Source: CAVWDU01 sp963753815
GTDB taxonomy: Bacteria > Pseudomonadota > Gammaproteobacteria > Pseudomonadales > Halieaceae
Length of the DNA stretch: 64,000 bases
Assembly (NCBI GenBank): GCA_963753815.1
Contig: CAVWDU010000006.1
Location: forward strand, 124,001 to 188,000
Reading direction: 5' to 3'
Shown: positions 18,701-27,497 of the stretch, one piece after another
How the letters are laid out: the number at the start of each line of letters is the position of its first letter
Position numbering within the stretch: position 1 is the first letter of the stretch
The notes under the pieces: generated by a model
The model's input: only the letters and a program-made list of their open reading frames with translations
Database searches by the model: none
Told to the model about the DNA's origin: nothing
Translations under genes and position numbers: made by a program

Positions 18701-18857
18701 GCCAGACGACCTCGACCTGCACCCGGTTGGGTTTGATCTGGGGAAAGGCCTCACGCTCCATCGCCAGGAAGCCCAGGAAACCGGACAGGAGTATGCCTAT
18801 CATGAGCAGGTTGGCAGCCACCGGGTTGTGCACCCACCAGCCGATTACGCGTTGCAT
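15732..18857 (-). CDS. RND-family efflux transporter permease
   Basis: A 1041-residue inner-membrane proton-driven exporter of the AcrB/MexB-like RND superfamily. The N-terminus has a first membrane helix followed by AMEREAFPQI and a porter domain beginning with VEVVWPGAAPQEVEEQV. Membrane segments cluster at about residues 335-470 and 860-1010. A conserved pair of acidic residues is visible in the fourth helix (GIVVDDAIVVGE), as expected for proton relay. The upstream membrane-fusion gene ends 19 bases before this start. No outer-membrane channel gene is nearby, so the pump probably borrows a TolC-type protein encoded elsewhere. The substrate is unknown. Confidence 0.93.
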   Translation of the reverse strand: MQRVIGWWVHNPVAANLLMIGILLSGFLGFLAMEREAFPQIKPNRVQVEVVWPGAAPQEVEEQVVARIEEALKNIDRVYRIYSTATENMARIDVTTYPDVDINSFLNDVKNAVDSVTALPRDIENPRVKRTEFRQEMIRIAVHGNISERELTRLAEDLRDEVATLPYVSTIELFGTRREEVTIELSESAMRRYGLTFAEVAEAIRASSINLSSGQVRTATGDVQLRARNMADTEEEFERIVVRQSSEGGIVRVGDVARVVDGFEDNEILAMMNGEPAVLLMLKDTDNMQVVKTSEAVQAWMAEARSRLPSGVELTLWLDSADIYRSRMGLIGESAGLGLGLVFIILILSLRPKVALWVTAGIAVAFMGTFSLLPANDVSLNIISTFAFLLVLGIVVDDAIVVGESIHETAHRLGGGPESAITGAVAVSKPVIFAVLTTVIAFAPWLFVTGETAQITRQLSIVITVALAISLIEAFFILPAHLRHLEPRTGLRGLARRQQRIEHGISEFANTVYRRVLGAAVDHRYLTTSLFVGAFILSIGFFTSGWVKFYFMPQVENQEIYINVVLPSGTPYSRALAVLDHLQQAERALIAEVDARAQRGEGSGELIRGWYTRSRRDSVIAIVRLVPPELRDMSAKEAATRFRELVGDIPDADEIQVNYSIGDDGPDVTYLLRHRDPERLQAASLALQARLRTYDGTYYVRDSQRGESDEILLQLRPGAEKLGITLADVSRQVRQAYYGEEVQRLPRENGDVKVMVKYPEALRESLGSLANFRVRTTDGREIPLLSVVDVEVSSGVQRIQRRDGERVVSVSSDMDPDLMNDITRDISDNFLPELSERFPALKILKGGQQEEEEQFYNEIMSLYAVALFMMYALIAVAFKSYWLPLLIMTAIPFGFMGAVFGHLFFGVPLALFSYFGIGAAAGVVVNDNLVLVDYIGRLREGGREIRSAVIEGGVSRFRPILLTTVTTFVGLLPIMAERATDAQFLKPAVLSLAFGVLFALFVSLLMVPALYLIGEDTARIRDRIKARIWPRRNSEEAQLSP

Positions 18858-18876
18858 TGGCCCGGTCTCCCCCGGT

Positions 18877-20055
18877 TTAGCCTGAACCGTTCTCGGTGAG
18901 CGTGGACAGTGCCATGCCTTCGATGGGGTTCCTGATTGCTGATGTGACGACCCGCTCGCCGGCGGCGAGGCCGGAACCGACGATTACCCGCTCTGCGCCT
19001 GTGTGGATGACGTCCACCTCGCGCACCTCCAGGCGGCCTTCGGGATTGACCAGGAAAACGACGTCGCCGGCGCGCAGCCCGCTACTGGGAATACTGATTG
19101 CGGCAGCGAGTTCACGCCCCGCGATCTCGGCATCGACGAACAAGCCGACAGCGAGTGGCATGTCTTTGTCGGACACGTTCGCGCCATAGGGATCGATGAC
19201 TTCGGCGATGGCATAAAGCAGGCGGGTGTCGGGATCCACTGAAGCATCCAGTCGCACCAGGCGACCGCTCCAGGTCTGGCGCTGGCCAGCAACGGTTGCC
19301 GACAGGGTGACCGGCATACCCTCGCCGGCGGGCGCGGTGTAGCCGATAGGGAGCGCCAGGGAGGCCAGCTGCGAGTCGTTGAGCGGCAGGCGTATCTCCA
19401 CCACGTCGGTGGCGAAAACCCGGCCGATGGATGTACCGGGCGAGATGTACTGGCCGACATCAACCCGGGTGTCGACGACGCGGCCGCGAAACGGCAGCGC
19501 GACGTCGGTGCGCTCCAGATTCAGCTCCGCCTGCTCGAGATTCGCCCGTGCGGCTGCCAGTGTTGCCCTCGCCTGGGCGACCTGGGGTTTTTTCAGTGCC
19601 AGGTCTGATGCGGTGGGGTCATTGCGTAGTTGGCGCCGGGCGACATCGGCGTCGGCCAGTGCCTGCTGCAGCCCGACCTGAGCCTCTGCGACCCTGGCCT
19701 TGGCCTGACTCAGCGCCAGCCGGTAGTCGGTATCTTCGATCTTCAGCAGGGATACGCCGGGCTCGACCAGGCCGCCCTCGGTAAACTCGGGGGACACGGC
19801 AATGATACGGCCCGCCACCTGGGACATCAGCTCGATCTCGGTGCGCGCCCGCACCTCTCCCTGGGTGTTCACAGTGAGGGCAATGTTGCGTTGCACGACC
19901 GGAGCCGTGAACACGCTCGTTGGCCGCGGCGCCTGATCGTTCTTTTCCGGCTCCGGGCGCGTCGCGTGCAGAACGGCATAGGCCCCCACGCTCGCGGCAA
20001 GCACCAGGATCGGGGCGACGATCCGGGTCAGTCTGATGGTCATGCTCGTACTCAT
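18877..20055 (-). CDS. RND efflux periplasmic adaptor (membrane fusion protein)
   Basis: A 392-residue HlyD/AcrA-type adaptor that links the inner-membrane pump to an outer-membrane channel. A single N-terminal membrane anchor (residues 9-28) is followed by a barrel-lipoyl half (QGEVRARTEIELMSQVAG), a helical hairpin rich in Ala, Gln and Arg at about 105-165, the returning lipoyl half (ALPFRGRVVDTRVDVGQYIS), a beta-barrel and a membrane-proximal domain. It is the first gene of the two-gene efflux operon. ATG 20055 and an in-frame ATG at 20043 are both possible starts. Confidence 0.92.
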   Translation of the reverse strand: MSTSMTIRLTRIVAPILVLAASVGAYAVLHATRPEPEKNDQAPRPTSVFTAPVVQRNIALTVNTQGEVRARTEIELMSQVAGRIIAVSPEFTEGGLVEPGVSLLKIEDTDYRLALSQAKARVAEAQVGLQQALADADVARRQLRNDPTASDLALKKPQVAQARATLAAARANLEQAELNLERTDVALPFRGRVVDTRVDVGQYISPGTSIGRVFATDVVEIRLPLNDSQLASLALPIGYTAPAGEGMPVTLSATVAGQRQTWSGRLVRLDASVDPDTRLLYAIAEVIDPYGANVSDKDMPLAVGLFVDAEIAGRELAAAISIPSSGLRAGDVVFLVNPEGRLEVREVDVIHTGAERVIVGSGLAAGERVVTSAIRNPIEGMALSTLTENGSG

Positions 20056-20517
20056 TGGAACGCCTCAATCCGGCCCTGCGACGTGTGCCGGGATGGTCGG
20101 AGTGTGGTCGCTCGGTCGATCCCAAACGCCGTATTCTACCTCCCCGGCTGACCTGAGACGAGCTGAGACGGCCCGCTGGTGATATAAATTGGTATTTTTG
20201 CCCCAGTTGGGTGAAAAACGAGCAGTAATTCGATGAAACGCCGGGAATCTGGGGCAGTTTGCCGGCAAGAGCGTGGAATATTCGCCCTCAATGGCAGCCA
20301 CCGGCGGGCCTTGCGCCGCCGTTGGCCCGCCGTACCCCCAGGTACACCGGCAGGATGCGCGGAATCTGCCGCGGCCGGTCGCTGCAACGACACCCGGGGT
20401 CTCGGTGCCGGGGCTGGTAGCGCGTTGCATTCCGGTACTGATTGGCTGATAGTCGCGGCCTGAGCCCGCACACCGGTGTCGTGCGGGGCGCAAGCGACTT
20501 GAGCAGTGGGGTAAGCG
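20056..20517. other. Divergent intergenic region
   Basis: About 460 bases between the efflux operon and the aminopeptidase P gene, which are transcribed away from each other, so it should hold two promoters. An AT-rich patch at about 20180-20200 stands out from the GC-rich background and could belong to the efflux promoter. An open frame at 20233-20463 is Arg/Gly/Ala-rich with no good ribosome-binding site, and I do not regard it as a gene. No regulator gene is adjacent. Confidence 0.5.
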
Positions 20518-22360
20518 ATGACTACCGAGACCAGTGAGCAGCGGCTGGCGTCCCAGCGGCTGGCGGTCCCAGCGGCTGGCGGACCAGCGGCTGGCGGCAT
20601 TGCGTCGCCTGATGGAGAAAGGCGGCTACCGGGCCTTGCTGGTGCCCCGGGCCGATGAATACCTGGGAGAGTACCTGCCGCCGCACCATGAAAGACTGCG
20701 CTGGCTGACCGGTTTCACCGGTTCGGCGGGGCTTGCGGTGATCCTCCCGGAGAAAGCGGCGCTGTTCGTCGATGGGCGCTATACCGTCCAGGTCCGACAC
20801 CAGGTATCAGCGGACCTGTTCGAGATCCTTCACCTGGTCGATGAGCCGCCGGTGGCCTGGCTCGCCAGTCAACTGGCCGCCGGTGACCGGGTCGCCGCGG
20901 ATCCGCGCCTGCACAGTGCGCGCTGGTATCGCGAAGCTACCGCCACGCTCGCCGCTGCGGGCGCGGAGTTGATCGCGGTTGCGGAAAATCCGGTCGATTG
21001 CTGCTGGCTGGACCGGCCGCAAGCGTTGCGGCGTCCTGCCGTGCTGCTGAGCGAGGATTTAACGGGCGAATCCAGCCTGGAGAAGCGCCGGCGTATCGCC
21101 GCCGCCGTGGCCGCAAAAGGGGCCGATGCAGCACTGGTATTTCCGCCGGACTCCATCAGCTGGTTGCTCAACGTGCGCGGTACCGACGTGCCCAGGATGC
21201 CGGTGCTGCAGTCGATGGCGGTACTGGAAGGTGACGGCAGGCTGTCATTGCTGGTCGATGGTCGCCGGATTCCGGACGGCTTCGAGGCGCATGTCGGACC
21301 CGGTGTTAACCTCTTTGAACCGGCCGAGGCGGCGGCCGTACTGGCCGGTCTCTCCGGCAAGGCGGTGCTGGTCGATCAGGGCGCCTGCAACGCCTGGTGC
21401 GAGCAGGCACTGGAGGCGGCGGGCTGCAGGCAGGTAGCCGGGGAGGACCCGGTACTGCTGCCGAAGGCGTGTAAGAACCCGATTGAACTGGCCGGGACGC
21501 GCGCGGCGCACATCCGGGACGGCGCAGCCAAAACACGCTTCCTGGCGTGGCTGGACGCCGAGGTGGCCGCAAACCGCTTGCATGACGAGGCCGCGCTGGC
21601 CGAAGCCCTCTATGTCATCCGGCGCGAGGATGACCAGTTCAGGGACCTGTCGTTCGACACCATTTCGGCTGCCGGACCCAATGCCGCTATGTGTCACTAC
21701 AACCATCGCGATGGTGACCCCGCGCGGTTGACGATGAACAGCGTTTATCTCGTGGACAGTGGGGCTCACTACCTCGACGGCACCACGGACATCACCCGCA
21801 CCGTCGCGATCGGTGACCCCGGCCCGGAGGTGCGGCGGATGTTTACTCTCGTGCTGAAGGGGCATATTGCACTTGCCCGGGCCCGCTTCCCGACCGGCAC
21901 CACCGGCAGCCAGCTCGATGTCCTGGCGCGACAGTTTCTCTGGCATGAAGGGTGTGATTACGATCATGGCACGGGCCACGGGGTGGGAGTGTTCCTCAAC
22001 GTGCACGAGGGTCCGCAGCGTATCTCCAAGGTCCACAACGGGGTGGCTTTGCGCCCCGGCATGATCATCAGCAATGAGCCCGGCTATTACCGCGATGACG
22101 CCTTCGGCATACGTTGCGAGAACCTGGTCGTGGTCAGGGAGATCGAGTCCGGACAGGGGGAGACCCCGATGCTGGGCTTTGAGACCATCACCCTCGCGCC
22201 CTTTGACCGTCGCCTGCTCGACCTCGCCCTGCTCGGCCCCTCCGAACAGGGCTGGCTCGACGCCTACCATCGACGGGTTGCCGACACTATCGGACCCTTG
22301 CTGGATGCCGACTCCCGGGCATGGCTGGACCAGGCGACCCGCCCCCTGGCGACAATCTGA
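20518..22360 (+). CDS. pepP: Aminopeptidase P family (M24B) with N-terminal frame break
   Basis: A roughly 610-residue two-domain Xaa-Pro aminopeptidase: a creatinase-like N-terminal half and a pita-bread C-terminal half with two metals. Metal ligands are visible as two Asp in VDSGAHYLDGTTDITRT, His in GTGHGVGVFLNVHEG, and Glu in SNEPGYY and IRCENLVVV. ATG 20518 has a good GGGG ribosome-binding site 7 bases upstream and encodes MTTETSEQRLAS. That frame is lost at 20563-20566, where a 15-bp repeat unit has one extra G; the long frame then runs from 20567. Without that base the N-terminus would read as four QRLA repeats into LRRLMEKGGYRALLV. A start at GTG 20534 in the long frame is the alternative. 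Confidence 0.88.
20539..20599 (+). repeat. 15-bp coding tandem repeat, four units
   Basis: Four copies of CAGCGGCTGGCGNNN begin at 20539, 20554, 20570 and 20585 and encode QRLA plus one variable residue. The second unit is 16 bases long (an extra G near 20566), which breaks the reading frame of the aminopeptidase gene. The array lies at the extreme 5' end of the coding sequence. Confidence 0.88.
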
Positions 22361-22447
22361 ATGGGTGAACGAACCTGTTTTGCTCTGAATGCAGGTCTGC
22401 TTTTGTGTAAACTGGAGCCGATAAGAACAATTCCTGGAGACTGAATA

Positions 22448-23803
22448 ATGGCAGCAGCCGGCGGCTCACAGAACCACTGGACCTCCCCCTTTGCCTTCCT
22501 GATGGCCTCGGTCGGCTTTGCGGTGGGCCTCGGCAACATCTGGCGTTTTCCTTACGTGACCGGCGAAAACGGCGGCGCTGCCTTTGTGCTGATCTACCTC
22601 GCCTGTGCCTTCGGTATCGGCGTGCCGATACTCATGGCCGAGCTCCTGATCGGTCGGCGTGGCCAGGGCAGTCCGCCGTCGGCGATGGCCGCCGTTGCAG
22701 TGGAGAGTCAACGCTCCCGGCAATGGCAGTGGGTGGGCGGTATGGGTCTGCTGGCGGCCTATACCATCGAGATCGTGTACGCGGGTATCGTCGGATGGGT
22801 GCTGTGGTACCTGTACAAGGCGGTCATGACGGGCTTCGTCGGTATCGACGCCGTCTCCGCCGGAGAGGAATTCAGTGCAGTGCTTGCCAACACACCCGGC
22901 ATGCTGTTCTGGACCCTGGTCGGGCTTGCCATTACGGGCACGATCATCTACGCCGGCGTCAAGGACGGCATCGAGCGCGCGGTGAGTGTGATGATGCCGC
23001 TGATGTTCGTGCTGCTTATCGGTCTCGCCGGGTACAACTACTTCGCGGGGGGCTTCAGCGAGGCGGTCGAATGGTTGTTCACACCTGATTTCAGCAAAAT
23101 CACTGGCACCACGGTGCTGGCCGCCATAGGCCAGGCGTTCTTTTCAATAGGCGTGGCCATGGGCGGCATGATGACCTATGGCTCGTACCTGCCCAAAGAT
23201 ATCCCTATCACCCGTTCGGTACTGATCATCGTCATTGCGGATACCGGTGTGGCCCTGCTGGCGGGCCTGGTCATCTTTCCCGCGGTGTTCAATAACGATC
23301 TCGACCCTGCGGCGGGCGCTGGATTGATTTTCCAGACCCTGCCTGTTGCCTTTGCCCAGATGCCCGGGGGACACATCTTCAGCGTTCTCTTCTTCGTTAT
23401 GCTCGCGGTCGGCGGCATCACCTCGATGGTCGGCCTGGTGGAAAGTGTGAACGCCTGGCTGGAGGATCGGTTCGGCCTGGCCCGCCATCAGAGCGCATTG
23501 TTGGTGATCGGTTCAGTGGCCGGGTTCAGCGTCCTGAGTATCCTGTCCTATAACGTGATCAGTGAACTGACCATAGGCGGCAACAACTTCAATGACACGC
23601 TGGATTATTTCTCCAACCAGATCCTGCTGCCGGTGGGTGGACTGTTGATCGCGATCTTCGCCGGCTGGGCAGTGAAGAAGTCGGTCAGTCGCGATGAATT
23701 GAGCGGCGCCAGCAGCATGATCTACGAGATCTGGCATTTCCTGATCCGCTTCGTCGTGCCGCTGGCCCTTTTGGTAATCATTGTCAAGGGGATTGCCGAG
23801 TAG
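22448..23803 (+). CDS. Sodium-dependent transporter, SNF/NSS family
   Basis: A 451-residue inner-membrane symporter of the neurotransmitter:sodium symporter family (LeuT fold). The diagnostic first helix reads GFAVGLGNIWRFPYVTGENGG, including the unwound GLGN substrate and sodium site. Roughly 11 membrane segments follow. Bacterial members mostly import amino acids with sodium; the substrate cannot be told here. ATG 22448 is preceded by CTGGAGA about 8 bases upstream. It follows aminopeptidase P by 87 bases on the same strand, consistent with peptide or amino-acid use, and converges with the cardiolipin synthase gene. Confidence 0.93.
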   Translation: MAAAGGSQNHWTSPFAFLMASVGFAVGLGNIWRFPYVTGENGGAAFVLIYLACAFGIGVPILMAELLIGRRGQGSPPSAMAAVAVESQRSRQWQWVGGMGLLAAYTIEIVYAGIVGWVLWYLYKAVMTGFVGIDAVSAGEEFSAVLANTPGMLFWTLVGLAITGTIIYAGVKDGIERAVSVMMPLMFVLLIGLAGYNYFAGGFSEAVEWLFTPDFSKITGTTVLAAIGQAFFSIGVAMGGMMTYGSYLPKDIPITRSVLIIVIADTGVALLAGLVIFPAVFNNDLDPAAGAGLIFQTLPVAFAQMPGGHIFSVLFFVMLAVGGITSMVGLVESVNAWLEDRFGLARHQSALLVIGSVAGFSVLSILSYNVISELTIGGNNFNDTLDYFSNQILLPVGGLLIAIFAGWAVKKSVSRDELSGASSMIYEIWHFLIRFVVPLALLVIIVKGIAE

Positions 23804-23841
23804 ACAGGAAGTCTCACTGCGGGCCATTGTTCAGAGGTGCC

Positions 23842-25281
23842 CTAGAGCACAGGTGAAAACAGGCGTGCCACCCCCATGGCGAGGGGGAACCAGAAAGGCT
23901 TGTTCTCGAAATCCCCGGGGCCGACGCGCGTTGACTGTGCGAAATCGCGCTCAAGCATACGGCAGACCTGGTCGGCGAAGGACGGGTTCTGGACCAGCAA
24001 AGTGATTTCGAAATTGAGCCGGAAGGAGCGGTTGTCGAAGTTGGCCGTACCCACGCCTGCAAGTCGGTTGTCCATCAACAATACCTTCTGGTGCATGAAA
24101 CCGTCTCGGTAACGGTATATGTTGATGCCGCCGGGGAGGAGTTCTCGGGTGTAGGCCCAGTTGGCCATGGCCACGACCGGGCCGTCCGGTTCGTCCGGAA
24201 TCAGGATTCGCACATCGATACCGCGCAGGGCAGCCAGTTGCAGCGCTGCCACGATGGCCCGGTCGGGAACGAAATAGGGGCTTGCGATCCAGATGCGTTC
24301 CCTGGCCTGCACGATGCATTCAAGGAACATCAACCCTGCCTCTTCGTATTCGCTGGCTGGGTCCGAGGGAAAAACCAGCACGTTGCAGTCGCCGGGTGCG
24401 CGTTCTTTATAGCGCCACTCGATGTCCAGCGGTATCTGGGTCGCCCACAGCCAGTCGGTGGCGAAGGCCAGTTCGATGCCCAGTACGGCCGGGCCGTCGA
24501 CGCGCACATGGGTGTCCCGCCAGTGACCGATGCGAGGGTGCCTGCCGAGATATTCGATACCGATATTATGGCCACCCACCCAGGCGTTGCGGCCATCGAC
24601 GACGATAATCTTGCGGTGGTTGCGGAAATTAAGCTGGAACCGGTTGCGTCGGCCCTGGGTCGTGTTGAAGGCGGCCACGTGGACACCCAGCATGACCAAC
24701 TGCCGGCACAAACCTGTTTTGTGAAACCCGCGGCTGCCGATTTCGTCGTACAGCAGGTATACGCTCACGCCCGCTTTGGCGCGATCCTGTAAGACACGCG
24801 CCACCCGCCTGCCCAGTTCGTCGTCGCGGATAATGTAGGACTGCAGCAGGATGCTCTGTCTGGCAGCCTGCAGCCCCGACAGGATACTGGCGAAAGTCTC
24901 AGCGCCATCGATAAGCAGTTCGACGTCGTTGTCGGTCGTCGCCGGAATCCTGGCCAGCGCCAGCAGGCTGGCGTAGTAGGCCGGCGCACCATCGGTCGGG
25001 ATGATATGGTCCGCCAGGGAGCGGGATGTCGTTTCCACCAGGGTCCTGGATTGTTGTTCTATGGCCTCCCGTTTCTCCAGATACCCGTCGAACTTGTTGC
25101 GGCCAAACACCAGGTACAGCGGCACTGCCAGGGGCGGCAGACTCAGTAGCGAAATCGACCACGCAATTGCACCCTGGGACGTCCTGGCCTGCATGATGGC
25201 CTCGATAGTAGACACCACCGCGAGCACGTACAGCAGCACGATGCCGGCGGCGATGACTTCCTCGTAGGCGTCCAGCAACAT
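23842..25281 (-). CDS. cls: Cardiolipin synthase (phospholipase D type)
   Basis: Makes cardiolipin from two phosphatidylglycerols at the inner membrane. The 479-residue product begins with two membrane helices, then carries two HKD motifs: His222 in HRKIIVVDG and His397 in HQKVLLMDN, each with the following N/G and F motifs (GGHNIG; GTANFDNRSF). These positions match E. coli ClsA closely. ATG 25281 is chosen because the extra 32 residues upstream in the open frame are Pro/Arg-rich and not family-like. It is the last gene in the minus-strand envelope run. Confidence 0.94.
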   Translation of the reverse strand: MLLDAYEEVIAAGIVLLYVLAVVSTIEAIMQARTSQGAIAWSISLLSLPPLAVPLYLVFGRNKFDGYLEKREAIEQQSRTLVETTSRSLADHIIPTDGAPAYYASLLALARIPATTDNDVELLIDGAETFASILSGLQAARQSILLQSYIIRDDELGRRVARVLQDRAKAGVSVYLLYDEIGSRGFHKTGLCRQLVMLGVHVAAFNTTQGRRNRFQLNFRNHRKIIVVDGRNAWVGGHNIGIEYLGRHPRIGHWRDTHVRVDGPAVLGIELAFATDWLWATQIPLDIEWRYKERAPGDCNVLVFPSDPASEYEEAGLMFLECIVQARERIWIASPYFVPDRAIVAALQLAALRGIDVRILIPDEPDGPVVAMANWAYTRELLPGGINIYRYRDGFMHQKVLLMDNRLAGVGTANFDNRSFRLNFEITLLVQNPSFADQVCRMLERDFAQSTRVGPGDFENKPFWFPLAMGVARLFSPVL

Positions 25282-25404
25282 GGGGCGAGTGTCAGGTGTC
25301 CTGTGGTCGATTCGCGGTCGGTTAAACGGTTGCAGAAAGGGCTGCGTCAGGCCCGGTCGCCCGCGGTTGTCTTCCACACACTCTAGCAGCGGTGCCGACG
25401 GACG

Positions 25405-25566
25405 TCATTCCGGGCGGGGGCGGCTCTCCGGTGCTTTTTCCCGCGGCTGAATCTGGTCGCTCTCCGCTGCCGGTACCGCTGGACCGCCGGTCGGAACGAA
25501 CTGGACGACGGCCGTAAGCATCGCCAGGACTGCAAAAACTATCCAGAAAAGACGCCTGTTGAGCAT
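25405..25566 (-). CDS. Small single-pass membrane protein, 53 residues
   Basis: A short protein with a basic N-terminus (MLNRR), one hydrophobic segment (FWIVFAVLAMLTAVVQFV, residues 7-24), then a Pro/Glu/Arg-rich periplasmic or cytoplasmic tail. A strong GGGAGAG ribosome-binding site lies 3-4 bases before the ATG at 25566. The open frame extends upstream to 25641 but without family-like sequence. It sits between the protease and cardiolipin synthase genes in the same direction. I do not recognise a family. Confidence 0.6.
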   Translation of the reverse strand: MLNRRLFWIVFAVLAMLTAVVQFVPTGGPAVPAAESDQIQPREKAPESRPRPE

Positions 25567-25701
25567 GCACTCTCCCTTGTGGGCCGCATGGCCAGAGCCG
25601 GTACCGACGGCTGCCCGGCGAGCCTGCTCGCGCGGCCGCAATGCCAGCCCTATGGCCAGCCTGCGGTGGAGGCTACCGGTGCACAGCCACCGGCGGAGGT
25701 T

Positions 25702-26760
25702 CTACTGTGACTCGGTCAACGTCACCTTGAACGAGCGTGTCCGTTCGCCACGTCGGGTTTTGATAGTGACCTGGTCACCGGGTTTCCTGCGCTCCATCGC
25801 GGCGAAGTAGTCGTCGTTGCTGGCGATCCTTTCACCGTCGATGTGGGTGATGATATCGCCCAGTTCGATACCCTGCCGGGACGTGCGACGGGCGCCGATC
25901 ATGCCGGCGCTGTGCGCGGGCAGGCCGGGCTGCACCATGACTACGGGTACACCCTTGATGCCAAACCGCCTGATCCAGCGATCACTGGCCAGTTCGACGC
26001 CTATGATCGGCCTGAGTATACGCCCGTAGGCAATGAGTTGCGGAATCACGTCCTTGACCGTGTTCACCGGGATGGCGAAGCCGATGCCCGCACTGGCGCC
26101 ACTGGGGCTGTAGATCGCCGTATTCACCCCCACCAGTTGCCCCAGGGAGTTGAGCAGTGGCCCGCCCGAGTTGCCGGGATTTATCGCCGCGTCCGTCTGG
26201 ATGACGCCGCGAATCTTGCGGTTGCTCGGGGCATAGATCTCCCTGCCCAGCGCACTGACGATGCCAGTGGTCAGGGTGGTGTCGAGACCGAAAGGGTTGC
26301 CGATCGCAAGCACCTTGCGGCCCACTGACAGTTCGGACGAATCGCCGATCGGCAGTGCGACGAGGTTGTCCGGCGCGTCTTTTATCCGCAGCACCGCCAG
26401 GTCTTTTTCGGGCGCCACCCCGATGACGTCGGCCGAGTGTTCGCTCTGGTCCTGCAGGGTAACGGTCAGGCGGTCTGCGTTGGCAATGACGTGGAAATTG
26501 GTGACGATCAGTCCGCTCTTGTCCCAGACGAAACCGGAGCCTGACCCCCGCGGAATTTCCTGCACGTCGAGACTGAAAAAAGACCGCCTGATAGACGTAT
26601 TGGTGACGAATACGACAGAGGGACTGGCTTTGCTGAAGATTTCAGTGGAGTTTGCCTCGTCTTCTGTGGCGAAACTCAGGTAGTCTACGGCTGCGGCCGC
26701 GCCTGCCGCGACCAGCAGGCAGGCCAGCGATGCCGCGAGCGTCCTGGCGAGGTGGCCCAT
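25702..26760 (-). CDS. Trypsin-like serine protease with PDZ domain (DegS/DegP-like)
   Basis: A periplasmic S1C protease of 352 residues. The N-terminal hydrophobic segment (residues 5-24) is a signal peptide or anchor. The catalytic triad is His90 (TNFHV), Asp120 (KDLAVL) and Ser198 (GNSGGP). One PDZ domain follows at about 255-350. With a single PDZ domain it resembles DegS in size, but it lacks obvious DegS synteny, so orthology is open. ATG 26760 overlaps the upstream DUF1499 stop (TGATG); GTG 26763 is an alternative. Likely role: envelope protein quality control, together with HtpX in the same operon. Confidence 0.9.
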   Translation of the reverse strand: MGHLARTLAASLACLLVAAGAAAAVDYLSFATEDEANSTEIFSKASPSVVFVTNTSIRRSFFSLDVQEIPRGSGSGFVWDKSGLIVTNFHVIANADRLTVTLQDQSEHSADVIGVAPEKDLAVLRIKDAPDNLVALPIGDSSELSVGRKVLAIGNPFGLDTTLTTGIVSALGREIYAPSNRKIRGVIQTDAAINPGNSGGPLLNSLGQLVGVNTAIYSPSGASAGIGFAIPVNTVKDVIPQLIAYGRILRPIIGVELASDRWIRRFGIKGVPVVMVQPGLPAHSAGMIGARRTSRQGIELGDIITHIDGERIASNDDYFAAMERRKPGDQVTIKTRRGERTRSFKVTLTESQ

Positions 26761-27497
26761 CACTGCGGGTACGCCTCCAGCGCCTCGAAGCGGCTGAAAA
26801 ACTCACGGATGCGAGCGGCATTGGCGCCGAGGTCACTGACACCTACTCTCGAAACGGATCGCAGGTCCAGCAGGGTACCGCTGGCGTTGCTGCGCACGCG
26901 AACCACGATGTCATCCTTGAAGGCCATGATAGCGGTGGTGTCTACGGCTTCGATTACGCCCTGGTCCAGGTTCTGGTAATAGATATCCCAGCCCATGTCC
27001 TGCGCGACCAGCAGGGCGCGCTCGTACACTGTTTCGATCGGCAGTTCGAGCACCAGTGTGGCGATGTCCGGGTAGGAATCCCGCTGCATGTCCAGCGTGG
27101 CGGTTTCGACGTCGAGGCTGTTGCTGGAGGGTCCGCGCTGTTCGGCGGCGGCCCGGAACGTGGGCGGGTCCAGCAGGTCGGTGCTGATGTCGTGGATAGC
27201 AGGGTATTGCTCGCCGCCTCGTACCAGTATGGCCAGCAGTAACACGCCGGGGAGCGTCAACGCGGCGCGCCTGAAAATAGCCGGCCTCTGCGGTGCGAAG
27301 CGCGGCAGCAGTAACAGAACGATAAACAGTATCAGCAGCGCGGTGGCGGCCAGACAGGAGAGCGCGTAGAGCAACAGTCCCTGTTGCGCGGCTCCGGCGC
27401 GCACGGTGAGCACGGCCACCGGCAACAGTAGCAGCAGCGCGACGGCGAGATAGCCGGTCCAGTTGACCAGGCGTGATGCGGGGGCGGGCTGATTCAT
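26760..27497 (-). CDS. DUF1499 domain membrane protein
   Basis: A 245-residue protein with about three N-terminal membrane helices (residues 12-32, 40-65 and 78-92) followed by a soluble DUF1499 domain of about 130 residues containing VSRVGVSDLGANAARIREF. The function of DUF1499 is not known to me. It overlaps the htpX stop by 4 bases on one side and the protease start on the other, so the three genes form a tightly coupled unit. Confidence 0.85.
   Translation of the reverse strand: MNQPAPASRLVNWTGYLAVALLLLLPVAVLTVRAGAAQQGLLLYALSCLAATALLILFIVLLLLPRFAPQRPAIFRRAALTLPGVLLLAILVRGGEQYPAIHDISTDLLDPPTFRAAAEQRGPSSNSLDVETATLDMQRDSYPDIATLVLELPIETVYERALLVAQDMGWDIYYQNLDQGVIEAVDTTAIMAFKDDIVVRVRSNASGTLLDLRSVSRVGVSDLGANAARIREFFSRFEALEAYPQ

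Noticed and set aside
20233..20463. A 76-residue open frame between the efflux operon and aminopeptidase P
   Set aside because: Arg/Gly/Ala-rich composition, no good ribosome-binding site and no recognisable feature.
25640..25701. CCGGTG/CACCGG hairpin downstream of the DegS-like protease gene
   Set aside because: Only a 6-bp stem and no T-run on the transcribed strand, so I do not call it a terminator.
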